From Lingula anatina (Eukaryota > Brachiopoda > Lingulata > Lingulida > Lingulidae): a stretch of 54,994 bases of DNA. The position numbers were made by a program, and so were the translations under genes. The stretch is from positions 8,301 through 63,294 of the forward strand of contig NW_019775574.1 of assembly GCF_001039355.2 (NCBI RefSeq). The letters run 5' to 3'. Positions 23,591 through 35,400 of the stretch are shown here, piece after piece. Within the stretch, counting starts at the first letter, position 1; every line of letters begins with the position of its first letter. Under the pieces are notes generated by a model that saw nothing but the letters and a program-made list of their open reading frames with translations, did no database searches and was not told where the DNA came from.

Positions 23591-26010
23591 AGTCTCGCGA
23601 CCGGCCCTATTATGAGAAACTCAATATTTTTCACATTCTTGCTGTTTTTATATGATCTAAATGATGATGAAATCGCCTTCCTTATTTGGCAAAAAACACT
23701 GTGAAATTTAGTTGTTATGGAAAAGCAAAAAAAAAATCTGTTTTCCGATTTACGGATATTTGCTGTTTGTTAAGCAATAATAAAAAAAAATCTGTTTTCC
23801 GATTTACGGATATTTGCTGTTTGTTAAACAATTTCACAAATTTGTCCTGTCTAATCAAGTAGTCTGTACTAACAATAGCCTCTCCTTACCATAATAGTAT
23901 GAACCTTGTTTGCCGTACAGGAATCTGGTATTGCGGGTGCAAGTATATCCACTAAGGCGCGAAATCCAAAGGGGCTGAAATCTCTAACCCAATCCTCTGG
24001 AATAGCACACATAAATGCCAATGTCAATTTTCGGGTAATTGTTTTCATCAAACGAAAATTAAGGTTTACGTACATTACATGACATTAAAATCTTTTCATT
24101 TCCAGTATATCTTAACTGTTAGAAGGAGATGAAAAATATTTGCGAGTAAAACTCAGGCAGAGTGCTGTGCTCCGGTAAACCATGTCATCTTAAAAATAAT
24201 ATTCAAAGCCCCACTGTATACAGTGAGGGCTTTTATATGATTTTATTTTAAATAATATTATCATTATTACTGTTATTATTATTTACAGGCTCTTGGCGTG
24301 ATCCAACCATAAGGTCCATTGCATGTTGTTATTTTAACGTGGATAATCGCCATTTTGTCAACATAAGAAAAGCTTAGAAAAATGAGCGTTCATGTATGCG
24401 TAAAGGTAAATTAATGTCATATGGTTAACTTAATTGTAGCCAAACAATGATATCGATATTCGCGTACGGCCGACAAATACAGTGCAGCAATCGACCCCCC
24501 CCCCCAACCTCGGAGAACTGCTCTTAAGGCCAATGTAAACGCAATAACGACATACATTAATTAAATAAAGAAGAGCCGCTTATTACCTGCGCCAAGGAGG
24601 TTGTTTTCACCCCTTTTTGTTTGTCTGTCTTTCTGTCTGTCTGTCATCAACATAACTCAAAAACTTATAGACCGATTTTAATGAAATTTTCAGGAACTGC
24701 CAGAAGTGGGCCAAGGGACAGATGATTAGTTTTTGGTGGTGATCCGAATCAATAATCAATCAATTATCAATCAATAACCAATAATCAAAAATAAAAAAAA
24801 ATTAGGGGTGAAACGGCATTGGGTGGAGACTTTGCTGCCTTGGTGGAGGTCTGCGCACTCGGAGTGCTTTTCTAGTATTCGAGAATCTAATTACCTTTAT
24901 CCTGGGTGATCTCCTCTGGGCACTGAAAAATTGTTGGTTTCTTCGTATATTGGCAAATCCAACAGAAGTGATTTTTGTAATAATGTATCGGAGTAAACCG
25001 ACTACCATACACCACCTCTTGCGTGATAGGCAAACTGTGACCCCTTTCGCAAAGGTTCCGATAAGGGTTTCCCTCCTGACAATGTCTTCCGCTTTGAAGC
25101 CATGTATACCCTCTAACATGAGTGCCATCTTTGATGCACGGCCTACCGACGATGTCTTTCGGTTTTTGAAAATACAGCTGGCAATCGTGCGAGTCATGGA
25201 CGAGATGAAAAACGTGAGATGTGTTTCTGCTGTCTGCAAAGAAGTCACTAGAACTATAAGGGCAAATGACGAACGCTGGCCATGTTCTGTATGACGTCAC
25301 ACCATGGCATAAAGCACAGAATGTGTTCCTAAAGGTAAGTCCGGAAACGGAATCTGAAACCGGTAGAACAGCCATTCCGTCTTCGTCTGTGCCATTCGGT
25401 CTTTCACAGGCCGAGCGAATTCCCACATCCGACCAACCATTTGGACATGCCGAAACCATCCCGAAATGCCTGCGTTTTTGTCCCCAAGGACTAATCGCGT
25501 CTTTTGTCACCTGCGATGTACAGGTGACGTCATCAGGGCCTAATGTTATTGTATTCGCTGACGTTGATGAAAATTTGGAATCCGACTCATCTGTATGGTT
25601 GCAGGTAATGTTAACGGCGAAACAACAGTCACCAAATATGTTGCAATACTCATCACAGTAACATGCTATATTAACAACAGACTTTAGACTGTTCCCATCG
25701 TAGATACAAAACTTTTCACCTGCAGTCACCTGACTCCAATAATTCGGTGCCGTGGCAGTCACATTTTCGAGAGGAACGGTGCTAGTTTCAGGTCTTTGGT
25801 TGGAGACCGTGGAAATATCGCTCAAATTGGCTTCACGTGTCAAAATAACTCTGGTAGTTGCCGGCAGTCCTGGGTCACTGCACGAACTGTCGAAACACCT
25901 ACTGCCTTCTCGCTGACAAGTCACAGAGGCCAGGAAAAGTGAGTGCAACACTATTGCTATTGCGCCCCTCTGTAGCATTGCGTACTTGATTATAGCGCTG
26001 ACCTTTACTG
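22608..26010 (-). CDS. Secreted somatomedin-B-domain, receptor-ectodomain-like protein with predicted GPI tail (3 exons, 604 aa)
   Basis: Coding exons (minus): 25978-24895, 23996-23890, 23231-22608; phases agree (1, then 0) and the join gives 604 residues. ATG at 25978 is chosen because a strong acceptor (TTGTCTTTTCTCAG) lies just upstream at 26,010 and the first ~21 residues form a signal peptide (IVLHSLFLASV). Residues ~91-126 form a somatomedin-B-like knot (ACYCDEYC, GDCC) with 7 of the usual 8 cysteines visible. At ~178-240 comes a cysteine-rich block, CPNGWSD..IRSACE and FRNTFCALCHG, found upstream of the 7TM part in expanded invertebrate adhesion/Methuselah-type GPCRs (family knowledge). 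Here no 7TM follows. The protein ends in SSSG plus about 25 hydrophobic residues reaching the stop, as a GPI signal would. I infer a cell-surface, lipid-anchored or possibly single-pass protein; ligand unknown. Confidence 0.8.
23551..23587. repeat. (CA)n microsatellite in intron
   Basis: About 18 CA units inside the second intron of the minus-strand gene. Confidence 0.95.
23727..23828. repeat. 54 bp tandem duplication in intron
   Basis: CTGTTTTCCGATTTACGGAT followed by ATTTGCTGTTTGTTAA occurs at 23,738 and again exactly 54 bp later, almost unchanged, so the duplication is recent. Confidence 0.9.
23890..23996 (-). CDS. Middle exon (107 bp)
   Basis: Acceptor TGTGCTATTCCAG, donor ATTATG|GTAAGG. 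It encodes EDWVRDFSPFGFRALVDI.., which continues the ectodomain style of the same receptor families (FSPF-F-ALVD). Phase 1 in, phase 0 out. Confidence 0.75.
24582..24875 (+). mobile_element. Short interspersed element of the AAGGAGG family, copy 1 (full length)
   Basis: Begins ATTACCTGCGCCAAGGAGG, then a (TTTG/TCTG)n stretch, ATCAACATAACTCAAAAACT, GATTAGTTTTTGGTG and an ATCAAT-rich part, ending TCTGCGCACTCGGAGTGC and CTTTTCTAGT. Two other copies are at 26,248-26,470 and, inverted, 49,673-49,947. Similar elements are widespread in marine invertebrates. No protein and no clear inverted termini, so class is uncertain (MITE-like or SINE-like). Confidence 0.75.
24895..26010 (-). CDS. Exon 1/2: signal peptide, SMB domain, CHG block
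   Basis: Starts after an acceptor at 26,011, so a 5' UTR exon probably lies upstream. Ends at donor AAAG|GTAATT after ..FQCPEEITQDK. N-glycosylation sequons are frequent (NVT, NIT, NHT, NGT, NTS). A copy of the 24,582-24,875 repeat ends only about 20 bp beyond the donor. Confidence 0.8.
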
Positions 26011-26059
26011 AGAAAAGACAATACACTGCAGTATGAAATACATTAGTAAAAATACACAT

Positions 26060-26247
26060 AATAAGTACTCCTTAAAGTTACGTCTATTAATAAATTTCAC
26101 GCCTGAGTTTATTCATTCATTTCATTATTCATAGTGTGTTAGCTGTCACTATAAATGAGTATTTTAGAATGTATATCTTAAAATTGAGATAGAACAATTC
26201 ACTAGTTTACTTTAAACACTAAACATCTAAAACAAATATCATTACAT
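26060..26247 (-). promoter_or_regulatory. Probable 5' flank of the SMB-domain gene
   Basis: Inferred only from position upstream of the first recognised exon. A 5' UTR exon could lie here or further right. No TATA box or initiator is convincing. Confidence 0.2.
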
Positions 26248-26470
26248 CCGACAAGGAGGTTATGTTTTCATCCCTGTTTGTTTGTTTGTTTGTTTGTTTG
26301 TCTGTTTATTTGTTTATTTGTTTGTTTGTTTGTCTGTCTGTCATCAACATAACTCAAAAGTTATGGACCAATTTTGATGAAATTTTCAGGAACTGTCAGA
26401 AGTGGACCAAGGAACAGATGATTAGTTTTTGGTGATGAACTGGATCAATAATCAACTAATAATCAACAAT
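26248..26470 (+). mobile_element. AAGGAGG-family element, copy 2 (3' truncated)
   Basis: GACAAGGAGGTTATGTTTTC, an expanded (TTTG)n, TCATCAACATAACTCAAAAG and GGAACAGATGATTAGTTTTT match copy 1, then sequence departs after the ATCAATAATCAA stretch, so the end seen in copies 1 and 3 is missing. It lies just upstream of the SMB-gene promoter region. Confidence 0.75.
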
Positions 26471-28320
26471 TTGTTTTTTGTTTGTTTGTTGGTATGTTTG
26501 TCTGGCAGGTAACACGTGTGTAACCTTCGACATGTTTAGAAAATCCATGGGCATTGATAACTTTCAATTACGTATATGCCACATACATTGCCCATAGAAT
26601 AACTTTTGATTAAATAATTATTTTTCCACACTTTTGTTAATACATATCTTATGTGGACCGAGTTTGTGTCATTGGATATTTGGATAAAATCCAAGATAAT
26701 CGCCATTCGACAGAGGAATACGTAGGTTTCAACTACTGCCAAAAGATAGTGTCAGTAAAAAAATGACGTAAAGGTTAGTATATTTTGCCATGTTTTTCAT
26801 ACCCATATTATCCCTATTATTTATATCTGATGTGTAACAAGTGTGTATCCTTGAGTTTTATGCGAAAAAGAAAGATCGCTCTAATAAGCGATAGGAATAC
26901 TTGTAAATCAGATTTCAGCTGCTACCAGAGGAACATAGAATCGGGTGAAGAATGTGTTCCTCACTGTTATTCACAAACTAATTAATTCTTAAATGAAAAT
27001 TATCAAACACAAGCCGAAATATTTTCATACCGCGGAGAAGGCCTTCATCAGACTGATGTGAATAGACAATTACTGACCATTACTGACAATTACTGACCGC
27101 TAGGTGATATAGCGGCCAAGACCTTCTTATAAATGTCAGGTTACTCGACCCCTGTCCCTATTCATGGGTTGCTGGTGACGGCTGATGTTGATGTTTATAA
27201 GAACTCAAATAATAAAATCAACTTTAGAAATTTCACCGTGACTTGGAGACGCACTATCCTGATATTGTAGATGCATGATCATGACAGATTCCTCGGACAC
27301 CGCACTATACACTGTAAAAACAGTGCTTAGCATTTAAATACATACAACATACGTTAAGCACCTATACGCATTAAGAAATATGTGTAAAAGCTAAGCACGT
27401 ATAGCTTTTCAAGCATTTCACAGAAGAAAATGCTAGACACGTTGGCTATGTGCTTAGCTTCACCGGTATATGGATCTATAATAAGTCTATCACAAGCTAA
27501 GCACTTGGAGCTGTTGAAGGCGTGGAGCAGTCTGCTCGAACGCTTTGTGTCCTTCCTTGCAGTAACGCGTGCTTATTTAAAATAGGCCTATTAAAGATGC
27601 ATACAAAGTCAATATTTTGCTCAAAAACCAACCAAATACCAGTATATAGTTTCAAAAAGTATAATTAAGAAAATTGCCAGAAGGCATTGATTAATATTAC
27701 CCGAAAAATGAAATTTGAATGGATTTTTCTGTTAGCTTACTATCCTGTATATACATGGGACAGAAAAGTAGGTCACATAAGTAGGTTAAATTTCTGACCA
27801 AAAATTTAAAGAGCAGTCTTATCTCTTTTATTGATGATCGAGTGATTTATTCAGTTTATCCCTTTATTTGAGTCGTATAAGAATCTAGTAGAAGTGGTTT
27901 ATATGTGTTACTGGCAACCCACGCTCCACCGATGCTCGGTTCATATGTACCTTTAAGTAATAATCCAAATAACAAATAACGTTTTCACGACGTTATCAGA
28001 TGGTTACATGCTGGTTATGGTATAGAAGAACATTATGGGAACGTTATGGGTGTTTTAATGATGTACAGTAACGTTATAATTTGTAAAAAGATTCGAAGAC
28101 CGTTTCTACAAAATTTTATGATACATGTAACGTCATTTTGTGGAGTTTTATCAGCGTGTTTATAACATTCTGTAAAAACATTATATAATGTTTTGAAAAT
28201 ATTTTTTATATAAATAAGCAAAACACGTATTATGCTGTTTGAACTACAGTTACCGGTTAATTCCAAAATGGGCTTGGGGTTAGTCGGCGATTAGAGAGGT
28301 GCGAATTGTAGAATATTCGG
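26470..28320. other. No gene seen; short repetitive motifs
   Basis: Contains ATTACTGAC triplication near 27,072-27,102 and the GCTTAGC cluster listed separately. No coding frame recognised. Confidence 0.4.
27300..27510. repeat. Cluster of GTGCTTAGC / GCTAAGCAC words
   Basis: Five copies in both orientations within about 190 bp (near 27,323; 27,354; 27,391; 27,448; 27,494). It begins beside the palindrome CACTGTAAAAACAGTG. Could be a small degenerate MITE; no protein. Confidence 0.45.
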
Positions 28321-28322
28321 AN

Positions 28323-31300
28323 TAGTAGTCCAAGAAATTGGTGCAGAAAAAAGGGTGAATTGTGCGTTTTTTACCTACAAGCATGAAATTTGGCACAGTT
28401 GTAGATAACGGAATTCTAAGCCATTTTGGATATATGGGCATGTCTGAAAATTCCAATATGGCCGCCAAATCCAATATGGCCGCCACAAATACTCTTTTAA
28501 ATTAAAACCTCTAATATATAGTCCTATAATGGTTTAAAATATCATTTTATAGTTGCAAAATACCATGCTATGAATGAATTATCAATATCCGCTTCTATAG
28601 GTGTATAGAAACCCAAAATGGCCTCCAAAAGTAAAATAAGCAGTCTACTTACCCAATTTATGCAGTAGTATGGTGAATTCATCAAGCACTTACAATTACA
28701 AGCATAAAAATTGGCACAGTTGTGGAGAACATGATTCTAAAAAACGTTGGACATAGGGGCATGTCTGAAAATTCCAATATGGCAGTCAATTTCAATATGG
28801 CCCCCCAAAAAAAACATTTCATTGTGAAAGTTATTTGTATAGCATTTTATAAAAATACCATTTAATGGTTAGAAAATACCATAGTATGTATGTAGTATCA
28901 GTATCTGCCTCTTTAGGTTTTAAAATCCAAAATGGCCTCCAAAAGTCAGCGGGCCACATGTATTGAATTGTAATCACTCGTGAATAGCCATGTGGGCTTT
29001 GCAACTACCTGTATAATCATCATATTCCTACTTGTGCAGGAGCTATTCTACAGAGTTTGTAAAAAACATCAAGCATGATACATTTATTATGTACTGAAAA
29101 CAGTCCTTCTTTTGCTTAACCAACATAAGTAGTTTTTCCCAGTTAGCAATCTACTTAAATGGCACTCATGGGCGACCCCCCCTTTCTAAGAAAAAAATCC
29201 AAAAAAAAAAAATCGTGCAAAATCCATAAAATGTGAAAGAAACACCAAAATAAAAGAGGCAAGTATAAAAAAGCTTGGGGTGTACCAATTTTGTTTGTTG
29301 GTTATGATTCTTCAGCTAGATCAGTGCATGGCGCTTCACAATATAAATGTGCTGTAAGGACGGATTTTTAAATCAACATTCGTGATCAAATGTTCACAAA
29401 TATTACAAAAATGACAGCTAATCAAACATACAGGTCTCAACAATTTTGGTGTGGTGCATTGGTAAAGTACTAAAAGCAGGGGCATAGTTGCACTCGGTAA
29501 TCTTATGATGTTATCTTGCGCTTCAAAAGTAAATTAGAAAAGCTTCTAATTTCAGCTCTAAGAAATGGATTTAGTACATTCGCAGTAAGGGCTACTGAGA
29601 ATTTAGTGAAAACTGATGAGCAAATAAATACCCCAGACAGAGGGCAGGTGTTGATACGTGCTCTATCCAAGAGTTGCATAGCAGGCTTTAAACTTCATGC
29701 ACTAAAAAGAAGTAGGCTCCAAACTTTGGGTTTTCATTTGTTCATTTGGCAACTATTTTAGGTAAAACTTATACTTTCAAATAACTGAACATGATAATAA
29801 GAGAATTCAAATCCTTCAGAAAGTTAATACATATAAAGCTTCAAAAATTCACGGTGTATTCTGAGGATTATACCAGGAAATTAGTGCAATATGGACGTTA
29901 AAAGGTACAGATTCATCGCGATTTCCGGCATCATTGTCATTTTGGACAGTCCAGAATGAAGCCATGGGGAGTATTCACTTACCCAGATAACAAAACTTAC
30001 CTTTCGTAGGTAGCTCCTACCACATTTGTTCGTAGTTATGTGTGCAATTGCTAACTGTGGAGAGGGGAGTCAGAAGAATAGGAAGACTGGTCCTATATGG
30101 GTTCACACTAATAACCTACATTTACAAGTATGCACTACCACACTTTCATATTCCTATTGTCCCACATGCATGTAAACTGATGCTTTCTGGTGTTAAAATG
30201 ACCAATCACTCTTGGTATTTTGTTGGGGAAAGTGAATTACATGTAGAAGCTATAGCTTTAGGCAAATTCTGAGAAAGCTGAGGGAAACACAACTAAAGCT
30301 AGGCACACATGAATAAATGAAAATTATTTAACGAAATAAGTAGAAATGAAAAATATGTGACATTTAAGTCCCTTGCAAATTGAATGAAAACAAATAAATG
30401 TTTTAAAAGCATATGAACTTGCAATTTCGGTCTAGCTAGCTGCTATCTTCTGTTGAGAAATTGTCCATTTACTTAAGTAATAGGCTGATCGCCCATAAAA
30501 TGTGCAACACCTACTTGATAAAATAACTTTCGTTAATTTAAAACTTATTTGTGAAAATACCTTGACATTTTCATATTCTTTGGCAACTATAGAATTGCTG
30601 CATGTGGTGTCACAACTTAATCAAAAGGAGTCCTGTTCCACTTTTTACGGTCATTTGGATCTTAATGTAACTAAAGGAGCGGTTTTTGATAATTCATCTA
30701 AACTGAGCTCTGTTTTCAAACCAAAAATATAAAAGATTGTTATAAGATTATGAAGTAGAATTCTTACTTTAAAAGGGTTGTGGTGGCCATATTAGAATTT
30801 TCAGATATGTCCCTATATAAAAAATTGCTTAGAATCCTGTTCTCTACAATTGTGCCAATTTTCATGCTTGTAGTTTTAACTGCATGGTGAATTCACCATA
30901 CTGCTGCTGTGAGTGGCCTGTTTTTCTTATTTTTGGAGGCCATTTTGAATTTCTATACACCCAAAGATACAAATATTGATACTTCATTCAAACCATAGTT
31001 TTGTCTAACCAAAAAATGTTGTCTTAAGCTAGTATAGAATTATATACTTGAAGTTTTAATTTGCACGGGTATTTGTGGCGGCCATATTGGATTTGGGGGC
31101 CATATATTAGAATTTTTAGACATATCCATACATCCAGAAGTGCTTGGAATCCCGTTTTATACAACTGTGCCAAATGCCATGCTTGTAGTTTGATGAATTC
31201 ACCACTCTGCTGGATATCTTGGATAAGTGAACTGCTTTTTACTATTGACGGCCATTTTGGATTTAATACTCCTGAAGAAGCAGATATTGATACCGAATTC

Positions 31301-31838
31301 ATACTGTGGTGTTTTTTAACCTTTATATGATATTTAAGCCCTTAAAAGACTATATACTTGAAGTTTGAATTAGAAACCCTAATTTTGGAGGCCATATTGG
31401 ATTTGGTGGCCGTTTTTGAATTTTTGGACATGCCAATACATCTAAATTTGCTCAGAATTTCATTGTCCACAACTGTGCCAAATTTTATGCTTGTAGTTTT
31501 AAGTGCATGATGAATTTACTATTCTAATGGATATCTTGAATAAGTGGAGTGTTTTTTTACTTTTGGCGGCCATTTTGGATTTTATACACCTGAAAGATTC
31601 ATACCATGGCGTCTTCTAACCTTTATATGATATTTTAAGTCACTAAAAGACTATGTACTTGGAGTTTTAATTTGAAAAGGTATTTTGGCGGCCATCTTGG
31701 ATTTGACGGTCATTTTGGAATTTTCAGACATGCCCATATATCCAAATTTGCTTAGAATTTCATTGTCCATAAGTGTGCCAAATTTCATGCTTGTAGGTAA
31801 AAAATGCACAATTTTTCACCAATTTCCTGGACTATGAA
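28323..31838. mobile_element. Foldback-like element with tandemly repeated inverted arms
   Basis: The ends are inverted: TAGTCCAAGAAATTGGTG at the left (about 28,323) and, on the minus strand, TAGTCCAGGAAATTGGTG at the right (about 31,838). Both arms then run TTTTTTACCTACAAGCATGA, AATTTGGCACA, ATATGGGCATGTCTGAAAAT and CCAAATCCAA(T/G)ATGGCCGCC. The left arm holds two ~321 bp units (to about 28,957); the right holds four units of ~305-312 bp (from about 30,777). The ~1.8 kb between has no domain I recognise, only three short frames (29,516; 30,042; 30,502). The structure resembles foldback elements. No target duplication could be confirmed because an N sits at 28,322. Confidence 0.7.
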
Positions 31839-32184
31839 GCTTTTTGATACTTTGTTCATTCTAAAATAGTATCAGATATCTGGAGAAGCATTGTTCTCTG
31901 GCATATCCGTTCAAGTATAGCTGCAAATAGAGCATGTGTTTGAAGTTAAGTCGCCAACTGGGCTGTTAGTGCTTTTGAACAGAAAGCATAAATAGATTAC
32001 CATGTGTTTGAAATTGATCCATTTTTATTTTAAAAAGCCTATTCTACTATATATGGTAAATTGGTAAATGGTTTTACAGTCCCTGATCAATATATAACGT
32101 TTAACAATAATTTAAAATATTAAAATATTGTATCAAAGTATTCTCTTTTTCTCATCTGTTTACATTTCGTAAAACTTTATCCAG

Positions 32185-32490
32185 GGTTCCCACCTATTTT
32201 CCGAGAGAAAATCAAGGACCGTGCGTACAACGTGGGCGAACCCGTAACTCTCAGATGTCACGCGCTCGCCAGCCCACCGCCAACCATCTCCTGGTACAGG
32301 AACGACCAAATGATCACCAGTTCAGACGACACCAGTGGCGCCAGCAACCGCGTGCGGGTCTCGCAATCAGAGGACGGCCACTTAACCTTGACCTTGCTGA
32401 ACACGTTACCCAATGACTCGGGAGTGTACAAGTGCGTTGCCAGGAACAAACTTGGAACCGCCACGTGCAGGGCGAGGCTGATGGTCGGAG
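32185..32490 (+). CDS. Exon: I-set immunoglobulin domain
   Basis: Acceptor ACTTTATCCAG, donor GGAG|GTACGG. FPPIFREKIKDRAY leads in. Core Ig residues are all present: Cys in VTLRCHA, Trp in ISWYRN, and the DSGVYKC tyrosine corner with the second Cys. One exon holds the whole ~100-residue domain, usual in this family. Confidence 0.9.
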
Positions 32491-35400
32491 GTACGGTGAA
32501 TGCTTTTGATGGCATTGAAATTCAAAGTTAAAACTTCTTATCTTTTTTAGGTTACTTAGTAAATCATCTTTGTATTGTACTTTAATTTTTAAAAAATCAA
32601 GTAGTTTTACATTGCTTTTTTTAAAATTAAAAATTTATTATAGATAATATTATTTAATATTATTTTTAGTTTCTTACTTTCTTAATGTTGTATTTCAAAT
32701 AGAATTTCTTTCAGATAATGTAAGTTCTTGATTTGTTTTACATAAATTAATTTCAATTTGCTTTTCCGTAAAACTTGTTTATTAGGCTTTTTGTTACTCT
32801 TATACAATCAGTGCTTTCTTACCTTCTTTCCCTTTGTTGTTACTGTAACGCACATAAACTCATTTTACTGTGTTGATAATTCGTCGCTCATTCCTTATAT
32901 TGTTAATACAACATCTCACTTATTCCATTGTACTAAGTCTTTACTTATTTCCAATATTGTTGCTGTAACTCGTGTATTAGTTCTACCTAGCTTTGTATTT
33001 CTAATGTGAACGTTTCATTATATCTCCTTGTTCATTTTTTCTCAATGTTTATATCTTATCCTACGGTGTACTTAACAGGCTATGTTTCAGGTGTTAGTCC
33101 GACTGCTCTCCTCAACCAGGCGCTGGTTAGTCATGGCGATGGCAGGAGTATTTAGAAACATGTTGCTAAGCGCTTTATTTACTGTCTTTGTTGTCTAGGT
33201 GACGGCACAGCAACAGTGTCAGAATCACAAAGCACAGAATCTCTACCCGATCTACCGATACTATCCACACTGCGTGGTAAATATTTTAGGGGTGTTTGCG
33301 TAATGGCTCTAGTATGACGCTTGTCCTTCGGGATTTATCCCTAAAAAATTAGGTAGCCTGATTTTGGTCATTTTGTGTGTGTAAAGGACATTACGCAGAA
33401 AGAGCAGGTCTGTCCCTCAATCTAAAGAGTTTGCGTTTAAGCAGCATCAGAACAACTTATTTGATGCAAACTGCTGCAAGCTAGAAGTGCTCCACGGGTG
33501 TCCATCTTTTTGGTAAGGACATACAGCATTCGAGATATTGTTATTAAAAAAACGCTGAGGAGTGATCTGCTTTGTTATTGCGCAAACAAGTTTGGTGATG
33601 ACATTACACAAACACACCAACCTCGTTTTTTAGATCTGCCGTGTTATTAAAACACCCTTGAGTGGGCTGAACTCAAGAATGTGTTTCTGACCTTGTAAAC
33701 ACAAAGAGTGATGTAGCCATGTGTGCAACGTTTGTGCTTCTCAGATGCCTTATTTGCATTTGTTCTGTGTGTCATATTTTCTTTTAAGTTCTTTTTGACA
33801 GCACGTGCCCTCTCTGTTTTCTCCTTTTTACTTGCATTACCATGTAAAGTTATATCTTCTCAAAAAATAAAACTAAAAAATATTTTGATTTTAAGGTGTG
33901 AACTAAGAACGATGCATGTCACCTTGATAACATAAATGATATGGATTTAGTAAGATAAAAAGGAACCCAATATATTTCTATTTTGTGTTATTTTAATTTG
34001 TTGGGGCATGAACATGAACAGAAATACAAAAAAAAAAAAACGCTTTACTATGGCTATAACCGTCTGGCTGACAGTATCTTTTTCACCTCAACAGTAACCT
34101 TACAATTACTGAACCTGAGTTGATAAACTTGTGATGAAAAAATTATACATAAAAAGGCAATTTGTTGTCTTTCACCACATTTATTCGGTTTATTACTCCT
34201 TCGTTGTCCTGAGCTCCCCCCACCCCCCACCCCCAACTCGAACACACAGTTCCATTGCCCTGCACCTCTGCGTCACCTATCGAACCGCCGAAATATTTCA
34301 TGCACTCCAACAGTTTGGTTTTTTAATTCACCAATCCAATTTCTGGCACCACCGACTATTAGACGATTTGCAATATTTCCTAGATTTATCAGCCCCCCAT
34401 TGCACAATAGGAAAACCACCCTTATGTCCAAATATTCATATTTCAGTCTTAAAACGACAAGACAAGCAGACTGCAGTAGAAACAATGCCCAGTTTCCAAC
34501 CGACAGGACATGTGGTTTGGTGTTTTCATCACTGCTTTTTCGAAGATATTTCCTTGCTGATTTTATTAACATTGCTCGGGCGTTGCTTTTGAGCTTCAGT
34601 GCGGCACTTCTTATTTATTACTTACTTAACACGTTAAACGAAGCTTTACACGCGTTTCTAACCTTTCAGATGTTCCAGATCGTCCAGGTCGTCCCGCGGT
34701 GTCCCAGGTGTCTGGGACGGAGGTGTTCCTCATTTGGGACGCTCCCAAATTTGACGGGAATACGCATATCATCGCTTATAAAGTTGACTACAGACCTGAA
34801 GGTGGGTGATCTTCTTTTTGGTTTTTTTTTTTTTCTGGGGGGGGGGGGGGGGGGAACGGGAGAGAAAGCGCACGTGCCCCCGTTTGCATATAACTGCTCT
34901 GAATATTGTTAATATTTAGAAATTTTTTAATATATATCTGTACATGCAATTAAAACGTCACTCAACAATCTTAATTTATTTCTTAATTAAAAAGATAGTC
35001 AAAAACGAGACAGAAGTGTTTGACTTTGTTCAGGATACTAGCCGTATAAATGAGGTAATTAAATTAAGATCATTCGAATCAACAATGCCCTTAAAGACAG
35101 AACACGTCACCAATGTCAAGCCAAAAGGAGTTTGCTCTGAAACAGTTATAGGGTTATTTTAATCCACCAATATACCACGAATAATTTATAACTCATATTT
35201 CGTCAACGCAACGTCTTTAATCTCACAGGAGAGGAGCGCTGGACGACGGCGTCGTACACCATTGACGAGTGCGCCCTGGTCACAGATTTGAGCCCGGAAA
35301 CAGAATACCGCTTCCGGGTATCTTGTCTGAACAGATTTGGGGTCAGCCCGTACAGCTGGTCATCGCAGGAAGTGACCACGAAGTCGGCAGGTAAACGCCA

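Noticed and set aside
25266-25661. 131-residue plus-strand frame
   Set aside because: Antisense shadow of the SMB-domain exon, whose minus-strand reading has signal peptide, conserved cysteines and splice borders.
27023-27051. Hammerhead-ribozyme-like core on the minus strand (CTGATGA..GAAA)
   Set aside because: The stretch between the two boxes forms only a weak stem, and no upstream strand pairs to make stems I and III with a cleavage site. Chance match.
34131-34912. Long plus and minus frames in the intron between linker and FN3 exons
   Set aside because: They run across a poly-G tract and a real FN3 exon in the wrong frame, and show no domain.
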